Of a stretch of 64,000 nucleotides of DNA, positions 35,917 through 45,801 are shown one piece after another. The notes under the pieces are model-generated. The model made no database searches and was not told where the DNA came from. It was given only the letters and a program-made list of their open reading frames with translations. The first letter of the stretch is position 1; each line of letters begins with the position of its first letter. Location of the stretch: positions 79,087 through 143,086 of the forward strand of contig LIQB01000010.1 in assembly GCA_001411745.2 (NCBI GenBank), given 5' to 3'. A program made the position numbers and the translations under genes. Source of the stretch: Psychrobacter glacincola (GTDB lineage Bacteria; Pseudomonadota; Gammaproteobacteria; Pseudomonadales; Moraxellaceae).

Positions 35917-37110
35917 CTAGTAACCACTATGTTCATAATTAGGGTCGATAATATCTCTCAAAATCTCCATACCAATACGAGGGTCATCAGAAGAAAAACC
36001 AGTATTACCTTTTGAATATCTGTCTATCAATCTTTCATTAAATAGCTCACCAAAAACTCCCCAACCCTGAAAAGATATTAGTTCCTCATACATAGTCAGC
36101 ATCTCTCTGTGGAGATGCTTCCAATCCACACTATTTTCACTTTTAGGATTACAGAAGCTCTTTAGAAACCTATATCCCGATTCTGTTATTTTAAATAATG
36201 TGGAACTATGACCTGTAGGTGGACAGTTATCATTTACAATTCTGAAAATTTTATTTTGTAATAGGCTAGGTTGTCGGGTTTTACCACATACAGAATCATT
36301 AAATAAAGTAAATGCGGATAAATTACAAAGAGTAATAAAATAAGGAGAAATAGCGTTATTTTCTCTATTTTTCCAAAGTATAGCGAAGCCATGGCTATGT
36401 TGCCTAACCCCTTCAGATTTCATAACTGTTAAAGATGTTTTCATTTCTTCAATATTTTTATCAAGAGTATTTATTTGTGAATCATAGTTACTATAATCAT
36501 ATAAGCAAATTTGATAACCAGTGATGCTCTTGTCTGATATCTTTGAGTTATTGTTCATATTTGATTGATATAGGCGATCAATCGATAATATTTCCAAATT
36601 TACTTCTTGTGAACTATATGAGGGAGTTAAACATAAAAAATTTCTTTGTTTCCAAAAAATCTCGTGGAATATATAATGTATTAGTAGAGGTGGATACTCG
36701 TTGGATATTATTACATTATAAATATCACCATCAGATATGAATGGAAGATGAGATTTTATTTCTGAAGAATATGCATTGAACTCGGTACCAGCTTGTCTAG
36801 TAGGATTCTTAATGTTTTTCAGCTCTACAATTACTATTCCCTCAGTACTATGAGAATATAGAATCAGATCTGGTCTTAGAATATCTGGTTTATTTAAAGA
36901 AATGTTTTCATCATTAGATATTAGTTCCATTTCATAAAGTGATTCAAAACAAGATTTGAAACTTTTTAATATAATTGTATGCTCAATACATTGAGGTGCA
37001 AATCTATCTAAATAGTTCTTATTGATAATGAATTCAGCTAAACCATCTGAATGTTTGAGACGATCTAAAAGCCAATACTGCATGTCTGCTTCTGATTTAA
37101 ATTGTTTCAA
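35917..37110 (-). CDS. PD-(D/E)XK nuclease-like protein (accessory)
   Basis: About 397 aa starting at TTG, which has a perfect ribosome site (AAGGAGGT, 7 bases upstream). Residues 80-98 contain RPD (D81) followed after a beta hairpin by VELK (E96, K98), the PD-(D/E)XK catalytic pair; Q106 and Y114 fall in the following helix as in RecB-like members. The C-terminal part (about 260-397) has no recognised domain. A TTGACA -35 lies about 70 bases upstream. It stands just after ybbP on the same strand; AT-rich. Could cleave DNA in phage defence, but this is inference. Confidence 0.65.
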   Translation of the reverse strand: MKQFKSEADMQYWLLDRLKHSDGLAEFIINKNYLDRFAPQCIEHTIILKSFKSCFESLYEMELISNDENISLNKPDILRPDLILYSHSTEGIVIVELKNIKNPTRQAGTEFNAYSSEIKSHLPFISDGDIYNVIISNEYPPLLIHYIFHEIFWKQRNFLCLTPSYSSQEVNLEILSIDRLYQSNMNNNSKISDKSITGYQICLYDYSNYDSQINTLDKNIEEMKTSLTVMKSEGVRQHSHGFAILWKNRENNAISPYFITLCNLSAFTLFNDSVCGKTRQPSLLQNKIFRIVNDNCPPTGHSSTLFKITESGYRFLKSFCNPKSENSVDWKHLHREMLTMYEELISFQGWGVFGELFNERLIDRYSKGNTGFSSDDPRIGMEILRDIIDPNYEHSGY

Positions 37111-37203
37111 CAGATTTACCTCCTTGTTCTACATGGCTAAAAATTATTGGATTAAAAATTCCTATTAAGGGGTTTTTTCGTGTCAAGCTAAAATCCAATA
37201 CGC

Positions 37204-39831
37204 TTAAACCATCGCCCTTACCCTTGCCATGATCCCGCGACCAATCACCAGTTTCACATAAATAATGGCAATGGCAAACAGCAAGACAACTAATGCCGCA
37301 CCGCCCATAGCCAGATTTGCCCACGGCATACTAAACTGTAAATTAAACCACTGAGTAACGGCCAGCCAAGCACCACCAGTTGCGATAATCACGGCAAAGG
37401 TCGCCGCGCTAATACCAAGTACGCCCAGTTCTAAGATATTGAGCATATATAGGTCACGCTTTTGCATACCGAGCAGTCTAAACGACGCGCTGTCCTTCAT
37501 ACGGTCTTGCGAAGTAGACAGTAGCGAGCTGATCAGCACCATGACCCCAGTGAGCAGAGCAAGCAAGGTAAACACATAGACCAAGCGGCTCATTTGTACC
37601 ACTAGCTCTTGGATTTGCTTCGCAATAGCAGTGCCATCGATCGTGGTGACAGCAGGGAACTCGCGTACCAGTTTGCCTTGTAGCTCTGGAATTGCATCTT
37701 CTGGTACGTGAGCGGTAGCAAACTGAATCTGTGGGGCAGCGGACAGCACCGACGGCTCAAACAAGAAATAGAAATACGGGCTTGGGCCGCGTTCATAGCG
37801 CGTGCGAATACTGGTAATTTGCCCGATGATTTCGATACCCTGAATGTTAAAGCGTACCTGATCGCCCATACCGACATTGAGCATACCTGCGGCAGTGTCC
37901 AAGATAGACAAGGGTTTGATTTGTTCATTTGTCGCATCGATAGGGGTGTATAGCGCGTCGTCTGTGAGCGATTCAGTGATGTATTCGGTCTCCATGACCG
38001 TATCTGCGTAGCTCAAGTTAAAGACACGCGCGGGATCATCAAACCCATCCGCAGGCTCGATGTCTTTTGCCGCCACACCATTGGCCGTCTCCACACGCGC
38101 GCGAATGACTGGATAATAAGTGACGGGTGCTTCAATGATCACATCAATATCGTCATGTTGATCGCTCTGCACATCGAGCAAAAACAGATTGGGCGCGTCT
38201 TCAGGATAGGCATTGATAAACTGCGCGTTGATACTGTGGTTAAGGGTAGTGATGAGCGTCAGTACTGCCACCGATAATGATAAGGTGACAAAGAACAAAG
38301 CTGATTGGTTACCTTTACGCGCAAGGTTATGAATAGCGATACGCTGCATCCAACTGACCTTGGTATTGCTCGCCAATTTGGCAAGCAGCCAGAGCCACCC
38401 ACGCGCCAGTAGCCAAAATATCGCCACAAAGCCAATCAACCCGCCCAATAGCTGCGCCCCTAATGACAGTGAACCAACTTCATAAGCAAAGAAGGCATAC
38501 AACCCTGCCAGCACCAAGCCATACCATAGTAAGGGCACGCGCCGATACCAAGGCAAGTTTTGCGTTTGCGTACTCGCACCTTGATTGAGTAGGGTAGCGG
38601 GCTTGGTGGTGTTAAGCGCGCTCAAACCACGCTGCGCAATCAGCAACGTTAGGACCAAGGCAATCACAATAGTCTTAATTGCACTGATTGGATTGATGGA
38701 CAGCCCAACATCGGTAGGCAAGATAGCCACCAGATACGGCTGACCAATTTTAAGCAAACCTAGACTCAGTATAATCGCTGCAATACAAGCAATGACAGTG
38801 GTGACGATAAGCAATTGATAGTAGCTGCGCTTGAGTGAGCCAAGCGGTTCACCTAATGCCAAACGAATGGCATTATTAGATTGCTGCTTGGTGACAAACG
38901 CGCTAATGACGCCGTACATGGCAACCGCAGAAAGTAGCAACACCGCGATGACCAGTAATTTTAAAAACATCAGTACATTGTCAGAGATACGCGAGACCGA
39001 AGTGTCTGCGGACTCTGCGTCAGAGAGCTCGATATCAGGATAGTTGGTCAGTATCTCTGTGAGCGCATCACGCTGCGTGGTTATCAACTCTGGATCGCCT
39101 GCCATCTCGATACGATAGTTTATTCGGCTACGTTGACCCAATAGGTTGGTCGCTGCGAGTGAGTCTTGATGCATTAAGACACGCCCACCAAACCCAAAGG
39201 TGGTCAGCGGGCGATCAGGTTCTTTTGTCAGTACATCACTTATTTTGAACTGCGCATCGCCAATGGTGATACGGTCACCGACATTGGCCTGTAGACTACT
39301 GAGCACTTCTGGCGCGACGATGACACTGTCAGAGGTTAGCTGCTCCCACAGCGGCTGTCCTGAGGCAAGCTCCGCTGTACCGTATAAGGGATAAGACGGC
39401 GAGACCGCTTTAATGCTGGCAAGCAAGGTTTGCTCATCATTGACCAGCATGGCGCTAAACTGATAGTCATACACCGTCTGCGTATCGGGGATGGTTTCTA
39501 CCTGCGTCAATACTTCACTTGGCCAGTCTTGCTTACTGTTTAGAATCAAATCGCCACCAACGAGCGCGCGCTGATTGTCATTGATATAGCGATCGACAGA
39601 CTGCTGCACCGAGTCTAGGGTCAGATAGGTTGCAAGCGAAAGGGTCAACGTTAGCAGAAATAATACCGGATACACCCAGCGCTGCCACCAGCTACGGCTG
39701 AGTGCTTGAGAGCCTAGTGTTTTAGTGAAAAGTTGATTGAGGATACCGCTAGAATAACTGGTCTCTTGACGCATACTGGTATCAGTCTTTTTTATATCAG
39801 TCGATTTGTTGTCTGTCAGCTTTTCATTCAT
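37204..39831 (-). CDS. ybbP: FtsX-like ABC transporter permease YbbP
   Basis: About 875 aa. Large permease with two FtsX-type transmembrane blocks: one helix near residue 50, a periplasmic domain to about 285, helices about 285-490, a second periplasmic domain, and final helices near 750-870. Partner of the YbbA ATPase; its start overlaps the ybbA stop by four bases (ATGA). The system is thought to extract lipids or acyl products from the inner membrane; its neighbour TesA is a conserved companion. Confidence 0.88.
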   Translation of the reverse strand: MNEKLTDNKSTDIKKTDTSMRQETSYSSGILNQLFTKTLGSQALSRSWWQRWVYPVLFLLTLTLSLATYLTLDSVQQSVDRYINDNQRALVGGDLILNSKQDWPSEVLTQVETIPDTQTVYDYQFSAMLVNDEQTLLASIKAVSPSYPLYGTAELASGQPLWEQLTSDSVIVAPEVLSSLQANVGDRITIGDAQFKISDVLTKEPDRPLTTFGFGGRVLMHQDSLAATNLLGQRSRINYRIEMAGDPELITTQRDALTEILTNYPDIELSDAESADTSVSRISDNVLMFLKLLVIAVLLLSAVAMYGVISAFVTKQQSNNAIRLALGEPLGSLKRSYYQLLIVTTVIACIAAIILSLGLLKIGQPYLVAILPTDVGLSINPISAIKTIVIALVLTLLIAQRGLSALNTTKPATLLNQGASTQTQNLPWYRRVPLLWYGLVLAGLYAFFAYEVGSLSLGAQLLGGLIGFVAIFWLLARGWLWLLAKLASNTKVSWMQRIAIHNLARKGNQSALFFVTLSLSVAVLTLITTLNHSINAQFINAYPEDAPNLFLLDVQSDQHDDIDVIIEAPVTYYPVIRARVETANGVAAKDIEPADGFDDPARVFNLSYADTVMETEYITESLTDDALYTPIDATNEQIKPLSILDTAAGMLNVGMGDQVRFNIQGIEIIGQITSIRTRYERGPSPYFYFLFEPSVLSAAPQIQFATAHVPEDAIPELQGKLVREFPAVTTIDGTAIAKQIQELVVQMSRLVYVFTLLALLTGVMVLISSLLSTSQDRMKDSASFRLLGMQKRDLYMLNILELGVLGISAATFAVIIATGGAWLAVTQWFNLQFSMPWANLAMGGAALVVLLFAIAIIYVKLVIGRGIMARVRAMV

Positions 39832-40520
39832 GTCGGTACAATCCGGCCGTCATGCATGGTAATGACGCGATCTGCCATTTCAGCAAGTGCAGGATCGTGA
39901 GTCACCACCACCAGTGCCGAACCAACCTGCTGGCGTAAGTCTAATAACAATTGCATGACTTGATCGGCATTTTGCTCATCCAAGTTGCCCGTAGGTTCAT
40001 CAGCAAAGACGATTTTTGGATGCGACACCAGTGCCCGTGCCACCGCTGTACGCTGTTGTTCACCACCTGACAACTGATTGGGCAAACTGTGACGGCGATG
40101 ACCTAAGTCGACGGCGTCAATAAGCTCGTCCACTCTTGCTTGGTTCGGACGCCGCGCAATATCCAGTGGGAAAGCGATGTTTTCGGCGACTGTCAGTGTT
40201 GGCAGTAGATGAAATGACTGAAAGACAAAGCCCATATCCTGTTGACGAATGACCGCCAGCGCATCTTCATCCAGACTACTAAGCATTTGACCCGCCAGCG
40301 ATACCGTACCACTATCGGGGTAGTCTAGTGCTGCGAGTAACCCCAGCAAGGTGGATTTACCCGAGCCTGATTTACCCATAATGACCACAAACTCGCCCGC
40401 GTTGATATAAATATCTACGTCTTTGATGATGGATAATTTTTGCTCACCGACTTGCACGGTTTTGTTTAAATGCGTTGCACGTAGTAGAGCATTTGAATTT
40501 ATAATCATCTTTATACTCAC
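39828..40520 (-). CDS. ybbA: ABC transporter ATP-binding protein YbbA
   Basis: About 230 aa, LolD/MacB-like ATPase. Walker A GKSGSGKST, signature LSGGEQQR, Walker B IVFADEPTGN, H-loop VVVTHDPA. Drives the YbbP permease. It starts 15 bases after the TIR-like gene, so it is translated in the same transcript as tesA and the TIR-like gene unless a hidden promoter exists. Confidence 0.92.
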   Translation of the reverse strand: MSIKMIINSNALLRATHLNKTVQVGEQKLSIIKDVDIYINAGEFVVIMGKSGSGKSTLLGLLAALDYPDSGTVSLAGQMLSSLDEDALAVIRQQDMGFVFQSFHLLPTLTVAENIAFPLDIARRPNQARVDELIDAVDLGHRRHSLPNQLSGGEQQRTAVARALVSHPKIVFADEPTGNLDEQNADQVMQLLLDLRQQVGSALVVVTHDPALAEMADRVITMHDGRIVPT

Positions 40521-40535
40521 TTTTAATGACTTATA

Positions 40536-41561
40536 TTATATGTTATCAGTAGCAAATAATTGTGTGTATTCATTCCTTGCTTGATTATTAGTCACGTCTA
40601 AATCAATTTCAATATAATCTTCCCTAATGACTGTTTTTATTTCAGTAATAATATTTTTTAGCTTAATTATATTATCGCTAGCATCATCATAAAATTTTTG
40701 TGGTAGATTATTTCTATTGATAGAATAAAATCGATTATTAGTATTAATATTATTATTAAAGTCATAATACCCAATTGATGGTGCTAATAAACTATATATG
40801 CTAAATAGTTCCTTAAATTTTGACTCTATTTTTTTATCGTAAAGATCACAGTAAGTTGAAAAGTACATTTCTGAAAACTCAAAATAATGAGCAAGTCTAT
40901 CTTCAATTCTATAAGGCATATATTCGATACTGCCTAGTAGACCATCGAAGTCTACCTCTTTCAAAAGCATTCTTAATTTCCTAATATCTCGCTCACGTTT
41001 TATTTCATCTTTACTTTTCACTACCTTTTCGATACTTCTATCTGGATAGAACTTTGTTATCATATCTAAGGCTTCACGGAGTGAGTTTTTTAAGTTTCCT
41101 TTTTCAGAGTTATTGAAGGTTTGAGCAGAAAAGCATGTTATTCTTTGATTTCTAATATCAAAGGGTAAATTATCTATAGAAGAAATTTTATTATTATTAA
41201 GTAAGATAATTCTATCCCATCCAAGAAGAGCTACTGCAAAACCAAGCTCAAACATAACGTTTGGGTTAGGCGTTAGTCTAGATTGATCGTCTTCACCTTC
41301 CAAATTTGTATCAGCTCTTTCATTTATTATGGTTACGTCAGCAATGAATATATCTGATTGACTAATTTTCTCTAAGATAGTGAGAGAAATATCAGGACTT
41401 CCAGGTCTTTCTCGGGTTGCTTCATCATTAACTATCTTTAAGTTATCAGTAGAGTTTTTTATAAGAGGTGAAATTTCAGCTAAAGCTTCTCTAATAAATT
41501 TTGCTTGCTTTGTTACATCAGACTGCCAAGAAAAGAATGTTGTTATAGTTTCAATTTGCAT
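40536..41561 (-). CDS. TIR-like nucleotide-binding protein inserted in tesA-ybbA
   Basis: About 341 aa. The N-terminal 150 residues resemble TIR-like domains of prokaryotic defence proteins: TTFFSWQSD (7-15), SQSDIFIADVT (67-77), and NPNVMFELGFAVALLG (99-114), in which E105 stands where the catalytic glutamate of NADase-type TIR domains is found. The remainder is mostly helical with no recognised family. DNA is very AT-rich (13 G/C in 60 bases at 40741-40800). It lies 24 bases after tesA and 15 before ybbA. Alternative: a nucleoside deoxyribosyltransferase-like sensor. Confidence 0.65.
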   Translation of the reverse strand: MQIETITTFFSWQSDVTKQAKFIREALAEISPLIKNSTDNLKIVNDEATRERPGSPDISLTILEKISQSDIFIADVTIINERADTNLEGEDDQSRLTPNPNVMFELGFAVALLGWDRIILLNNNKISSIDNLPFDIRNQRITCFSAQTFNNSEKGNLKNSLREALDMITKFYPDRSIEKVVKSKDEIKRERDIRKLRMLLKEVDFDGLLGSIEYMPYRIEDRLAHYFEFSEMYFSTYCDLYDKKIESKFKELFSIYSLLAPSIGYYDFNNNINTNNRFYSINRNNLPQKFYDDASDNIIKLKNIITEIKTVIREDYIEIDLDVTNNQARNEYTQLFATDNI

Positions 41562-41585
41562 AATTTATCTCTGAGTAGTTTTTAC

Positions 41586-42356
41586 CTAATTAGTTTTACT
41601 GGCTTTCAATTTTTCAATCTCAGGCTCTAGAATAGGCAAGATATTGTCATTGACGATGATCGTGTAGCCTTCCTTCGTCGGATGAATGGCATCCGCTTGG
41701 TTGAGCTCACGGTCACCGCCCACGCCCTCTAAGAAGAACGGAATAAGGGTAACGTTCATGTCTTTCGCGACGCGAGGATAAATGTCTGAGAAGGCCGCAA
41801 CGTAGTCACTGCCTAGGTTGTCATAGATCGACATACCGCCCAAGATGACGACACTACCATTGTCTTGCAAACGTTTGACAGCCGTGCGGATATTGGCTTC
41901 AATTGTCGCCACATCGATGCCGCGTATGGCATCGTTAGCACCAATGGTCAAAATCGTCACATCAGGTTTGGTCTGCAATACCCAATCTAAGCGATTGACC
42001 AATCCCGTGCTGGTTTCACCGCTCAATCCTGAATTGACCACTTTTACGTCTTTATAGCCGAGCTTTTTTAAGCGTGCTTCTAGCTGAGCAGGATAGTTAT
42101 CATCATTATCGACGCCCAATCCTTCAGTTAATGAATCGCCCAATGCCAATATCGTTAAAGGCGCTTGCTGCTGTTCAGCGGAAGTAGTCGTTTGCTCAGA
42201 TTTTGTCGTTTGAGGTTCGGCAGTTTGAGTGCTATTTTGCATGCCATTATCGGTGGTAGGTTCAGATGGTTTTTGGCAACCACCGAGCGCCATTACGGCT
42301 GTTAAAATAGCCAATGTTGGTAAGTGTCGAGCGAAACGAATGGATAAATTTATCAT
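41586..42356 (-). CDS. tesA: SGNH esterase TesA (multifunctional thioesterase/arylesterase)
   Basis: About 256 aa. Lipobox LGGC at C27 suggests a lipoprotein, followed by a Gln/Thr-rich linker. Block I GDSLTEG (Ser75), block III GAND, and the DAIHPT block with the catalytic Asp and His are present. Cleaves acyl-CoA, aryl esters or lysophospholipids in the periplasm. In many gammaproteobacteria it is next to ybbA-ybbP; here a TIR-like gene is between them. Confidence 0.9.
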   Translation of the reverse strand: MINLSIRFARHLPTLAILTAVMALGGCQKPSEPTTDNGMQNSTQTAEPQTTKSEQTTTSAEQQQAPLTILALGDSLTEGLGVDNDDNYPAQLEARLKKLGYKDVKVVNSGLSGETSTGLVNRLDWVLQTKPDVTILTIGANDAIRGIDVATIEANIRTAVKRLQDNGSVVILGGMSIYDNLGSDYVAAFSDIYPRVAKDMNVTLIPFFLEGVGGDRELNQADAIHPTKEGYTIIVNDNILPILEPEIEKLKASKTN

Positions 42357-42443
42357 GATTATTCTGTCCTATAAGCAATCAAACCAGTGTAGCAAAATAA
42401 GACAGACACCAATATTATCCTAAGGTTACTTTAGTTTTTGATA

Positions 42444-43712
42444 TTAAAGCTTTTTGCCATCGACCATCACTGGACGACTCACTACCCAAGCAATGACGAC
42501 GTTGATAACCATCAAAATGAGCATAATGAATAGGGGTAAATCCCAGCTGCCAGTCGCTTCATGTAGCCAACCTGTCCCTAAGGGACCAAAAAACGCAATC
42601 AAATAACCGACGAATTGCGCCATACCCGACAGCTCACTAGATTGGTTGGTCGTATAAGTACGTAAGGAGAACAGCATCATACTCAAGGTAAAAATAGCGG
42701 AGCAGCCAATGCCCATCAGACCTGACCACAACCACGCGAGGTCGGTAGATAAATAATTGATTCCTAAAATACCAATAACATTCAGCACCGCTGCAAACAC
42801 CGCCAGCGCCTGAATAGGGCGGCCACGATTGATCAGCCACGTCAGGCTCAAAATAGAGACTGGCGCCATAAACTGAAACACTGAAGCCATTTGTCCTGCT
42901 TGCACTGCGGATAGCCCCTTACTTACCCAAATAGATGGCAAAAAACTGGCAACAGTATAAAATAATAGTGATTGCAGCCCCATAAATACCGCAATTTGCC
43001 AAGCAAAAGGCGTACGCCACATGGAGATGTCAGACGCTCCAGAGGTAGGTGGCACAATGGCTTGATGACTAGAGGAACCAAGCCGCAATCGCAAAAATAT
43101 CCAAATAATGATCGCAAAAATACCCAATAGCGACCACCCACCCAGTGCCCATTGCCAGCCCACTTGCTCAGATAATGGTAGTACAACTCCGGCGACGATA
43201 CCTGCTGTTACCGTCATCGTTAGACTAAATAGCCCTGTTATGAGTGGAATATGCTTGGGCGTACGCTGTTTAATAACAGGGGCAGCTAAGGTATTCGCAA
43301 AACCGATAGCCAAGGTCAACAATAACGTACCAATCAAAAACCCAGACCAAGTGGGAATAACGGTACGAATCATCATACCAGTGGTTAATAATGCAATCAT
43401 CGCAATGAGTGTATTCTCAAGCCCAAAACGCTTACCAATGGCTGGCGCGATCAGTGCGCCCACCGCAAAAGTCAGCATGGGCACTGCCCCTAGCCAACCA
43501 ATCTGCGTCTCAGAGATATTGAGGGCATCTTGTACAACAGGGGCAATAGAGCCGAGAGCAACAATAGGCGCACGCATATTGGTGGCGAGCAAAATCATGG
43601 CACATAAAATGAGCCAAAAAGTGAAGCGTGAGGAGGGCAGCTCAAACGGTGACGGCGTATCTGAATGAGACTGTAATGGCACATCAGGTGGCAAATCAGT
43701 AGAGGTAGACAT
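42444..43712 (-). CDS. MFS transporter, CynX/NimT-like
   Basis: About 422 aa from an internal ATG (the open frame extends to 43802, but that part looks non-coding). Twelve hydrophobic segments; the TNMRAPIVALGSIAPVVQ stretch at the start of helix 1 is typical of the CynX/NimT (cyanate/2-nitroimidazole) subfamily. Substrate unknown. Same strand as tesA, with an 87-base gap. Confidence 0.82.
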   Translation of the reverse strand: MSTSTDLPPDVPLQSHSDTPSPFELPSSRFTFWLILCAMILLATNMRAPIVALGSIAPVVQDALNISETQIGWLGAVPMLTFAVGALIAPAIGKRFGLENTLIAMIALLTTGMMIRTVIPTWSGFLIGTLLLTLAIGFANTLAAPVIKQRTPKHIPLITGLFSLTMTVTAGIVAGVVLPLSEQVGWQWALGGWSLLGIFAIIIWIFLRLRLGSSSHQAIVPPTSGASDISMWRTPFAWQIAVFMGLQSLLFYTVASFLPSIWVSKGLSAVQAGQMASVFQFMAPVSILSLTWLINRGRPIQALAVFAAVLNVIGILGINYLSTDLAWLWSGLMGIGCSAIFTLSMMLFSLRTYTTNQSSELSGMAQFVGYLIAFFGPLGTGWLHEATGSWDLPLFIMLILMVINVVIAWVVSRPVMVDGKKL

Positions 43713-43802
43713 AGCAGCACGACTATTAGAATAAGAAAAAGGACACGTCATTAAACAGCGCCGAACCATCGTCGCTTGTAAATAACACCAAAGAAAACGC
43801 AC

Positions 43803-44145
43803 CTAGACGGTGACTAAAATCATTAATTAGAATCGTAAATTAGAACTAGAGATTATTTGCAGAATACAAGATATATGAGTAACCATTTTGAAAGCGCGCT
43901 TATCTTCAATCGCCTATCAACTGGATACGGTATTAGATTTATTTAGTCTACTATTATTAACAGGCCTTGCACGTGCCGTATTGATATCCAAAATATCTTA
44001 AAGCGATGCTAATTAGATACGTCGCGGCTGGCACAACTAAAAATAGCGCCAGTCCCTTGCAAAGGACTAGACGCTATTATAAGAACAGATGTTAGGTAAA
44101 TACTACCAGCGTATGGTAACAAACACGGTATTTATAAGAATTTAG
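43803..44145. other. Intergenic region nqrM / MFS
   Basis: About 340 bases. Contains an interrupted hairpin at 44042-44078 (AATAGCG..CGCTATT with an inner AGTCC..GGACT) lacking a T tract. No gene seen. Confidence 0.4.
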
Positions 44146-44391
44146 CTATACAGATCTGCCTAGCTGAGCGGCTTTAAGGGCATTTTCTTGCTGTTCTGCC
44201 ACGATTGAATCACACTTATTGGGATCATTTCCACAAAACGAGCAATTTTCATCACCCATTAGTTTAGCAACGCCGCCACAAGATCCTCTAAGCGGCTTCT
44301 TTTTAACCATATAACCGATACCCATAAAGATAAAGAACAGGACGAATACGGTAAAGGTAATGGCAAGCATGGGAAGCAATTGACTAAGCAT
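44146..44391 (-). CDS. nqrM: Na+-NQR maturation protein NqrM
   Basis: About 81 aa. One membrane helix (residues 8-29) followed by a cytoplasmic segment with four cysteines (GSCGG, NCSFCG, KCD), the NqrM (DUF539) signature. It delivers or holds the iron for the Fe-S centre between NqrD and NqrE. Last gene of the nqr module. Confidence 0.9.
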   Translation of the reverse strand: MLSQLLPMLAITFTVFVLFFIFMGIGYMVKKKPLRGSCGGVAKLMGDENCSFCGNDPNKCDSIVAEQQENALKAAQLGRSV

Positions 44392-44528
44392 AGAGGAAAC
44401 CTCGATTTTTAAAAATAGTGTGGCTATCTACTAGGGTAATACCTTAATAGTATAGCAAAACCAGTATAGCAAATTTTTGTATGGCTCGTTGATGGTTATC
44501 GAGCCGTTTACAGTATTGCGACTAAGTT

Positions 44529-45674
44529 CTAAGGCTGTTTGTCAGCGCGTAATGCTTGCATCGCTGGTGTTTGTACCACTTGCCACTGGTCAGTATTCTT
44601 ATCAGAATCCGTCGCCTTTGCCTCATCAGCTAAAACAACAAACAAGGCAGCTATATCTTGTGCTTTGGCAGTTGCAAGTGCTTTTTTATAAGGCATCGCA
44701 GTGAGGGCGGTTGCCCACGCATCTGCCAAGGCAACTGAGTCTGCTGCAACGGTTACCGATGGTGCGCCGCCCGCGATAGGCTTGCCAGTGGTTGGGTCAA
44801 TCGTATGACTGTAACGCTGACCGTCGAATATGACGGAATTACGATAGTTGCCAGAAGTTGCCAAATACATCTGATTATCGGTATTGATTGGTTGACGAAT
44901 CGCTGATATTGTTTGACGCTCGCTGACCGTACTGTCCTCAATAGGCGCATCAATCGCAATTTGCCACGGCTGCTGTTGGTTATTGACCCCAGAGGTTGCA
45001 ATTTCACCCCCTATCTCTACCATGTAGTTGCGAATTTGATAGTCATCTCTGAGCACATCGGCAATCACATCGACGCCATAACCTTTAGCAACTGCTGAGA
45101 AATCAAGCCCGACCCCGTCTTTAGTTTTATAAATGCTCTGCTCTTTTTGTATAATGCTCTCAAAATCTACTAAGGCTTTTGCTTGAGCAATCTCAAGTGC
45201 TGTCGGTGGACTTTGCAAGCGCTCAACGGTCATGGTGCTACCAAAGCCCCAAGTCTCTACCAATGGCATGACGGTAGGATCAAAGGCGCCACCAGATTGC
45301 TGATAGACGATTCGTGACACATCAAGTACGTGAGCAAAATCTGCATCGATAGTGAGAGGGATGTCTTTACCTAACTGGTTGAACTTAGAGATAGTAGAGT
45401 CTGCTTGATAGGTAGACATACTGTCATTGATTTGCTGCAAGCGCTTATCAATCGACGCTTGGATGGCCGCTTCATCTGCATCCGCAGGTAGCTGATAACT
45501 GATATGGTAGCTCGTTCCCATGGTCTCACCGCTGAGATAATCATAATCTGGCGTTTGCTGGCAAGCACTAAGACTGGCTATAGCACTGATAGCAATGACG
45601 GACAAGCAAGTGGTTTTCATCGATTTGTTAGACAATGAGAGTGGGGCTAATTTTTGCATTATTGGTGTTTTCAT
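44529..45674 (-). CDS. apbE: FAD:protein FMN transferase ApbE
   Basis: Lipoprotein (lipobox LSAC) of the ApbE family that attaches FMN to threonines of NqrB and NqrC. Family motifs: GTSYHISY, the metal-binding DFSAVAKGYGVD, and the C-terminal SHTIDPTTGKP. Several in-frame starts exist (45764, 45674, 45659, 45620); none has a strong ribosome site, and 45674 is a compromise. Near nqrABCDEF, as usual. Followed by nqrM. Confidence 0.9.
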   Translation of the reverse strand: MKTPIMQKLAPLSLSNKSMKTTCLSVIAISAIASLSACQQTPDYDYLSGETMGTSYHISYQLPADADEAAIQASIDKRLQQINDSMSTYQADSTISKFNQLGKDIPLTIDADFAHVLDVSRIVYQQSGGAFDPTVMPLVETWGFGSTMTVERLQSPPTALEIAQAKALVDFESIIQKEQSIYKTKDGVGLDFSAVAKGYGVDVIADVLRDDYQIRNYMVEIGGEIATSGVNNQQQPWQIAIDAPIEDSTVSERQTISAIRQPINTDNQMYLATSGNYRNSVIFDGQRYSHTIDPTTGKPIAGGAPSVTVAADSVALADAWATALTAMPYKKALATAKAQDIAALFVVLADEAKATDSDKNTDQWQVVQTPAMQALRADKQP

Positions 45675-45801
45675 ATTAATCACAATAGCTTTTATGGCAA
45701 AAGGGTGAGTGGCACGTTCTATTAGCATCGCCCATTTTACACCCCTTGTTACCCATAACGCCAATCATCGACTTAAGACCTAGTGGCTTAAACGACTAGA
45801 T

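Noticed and set aside
43108..43668. 186-codon frame opposite the MFS gene
   Set aside because: Lies wholly within a clear 12-helix transporter gene on the other strand.
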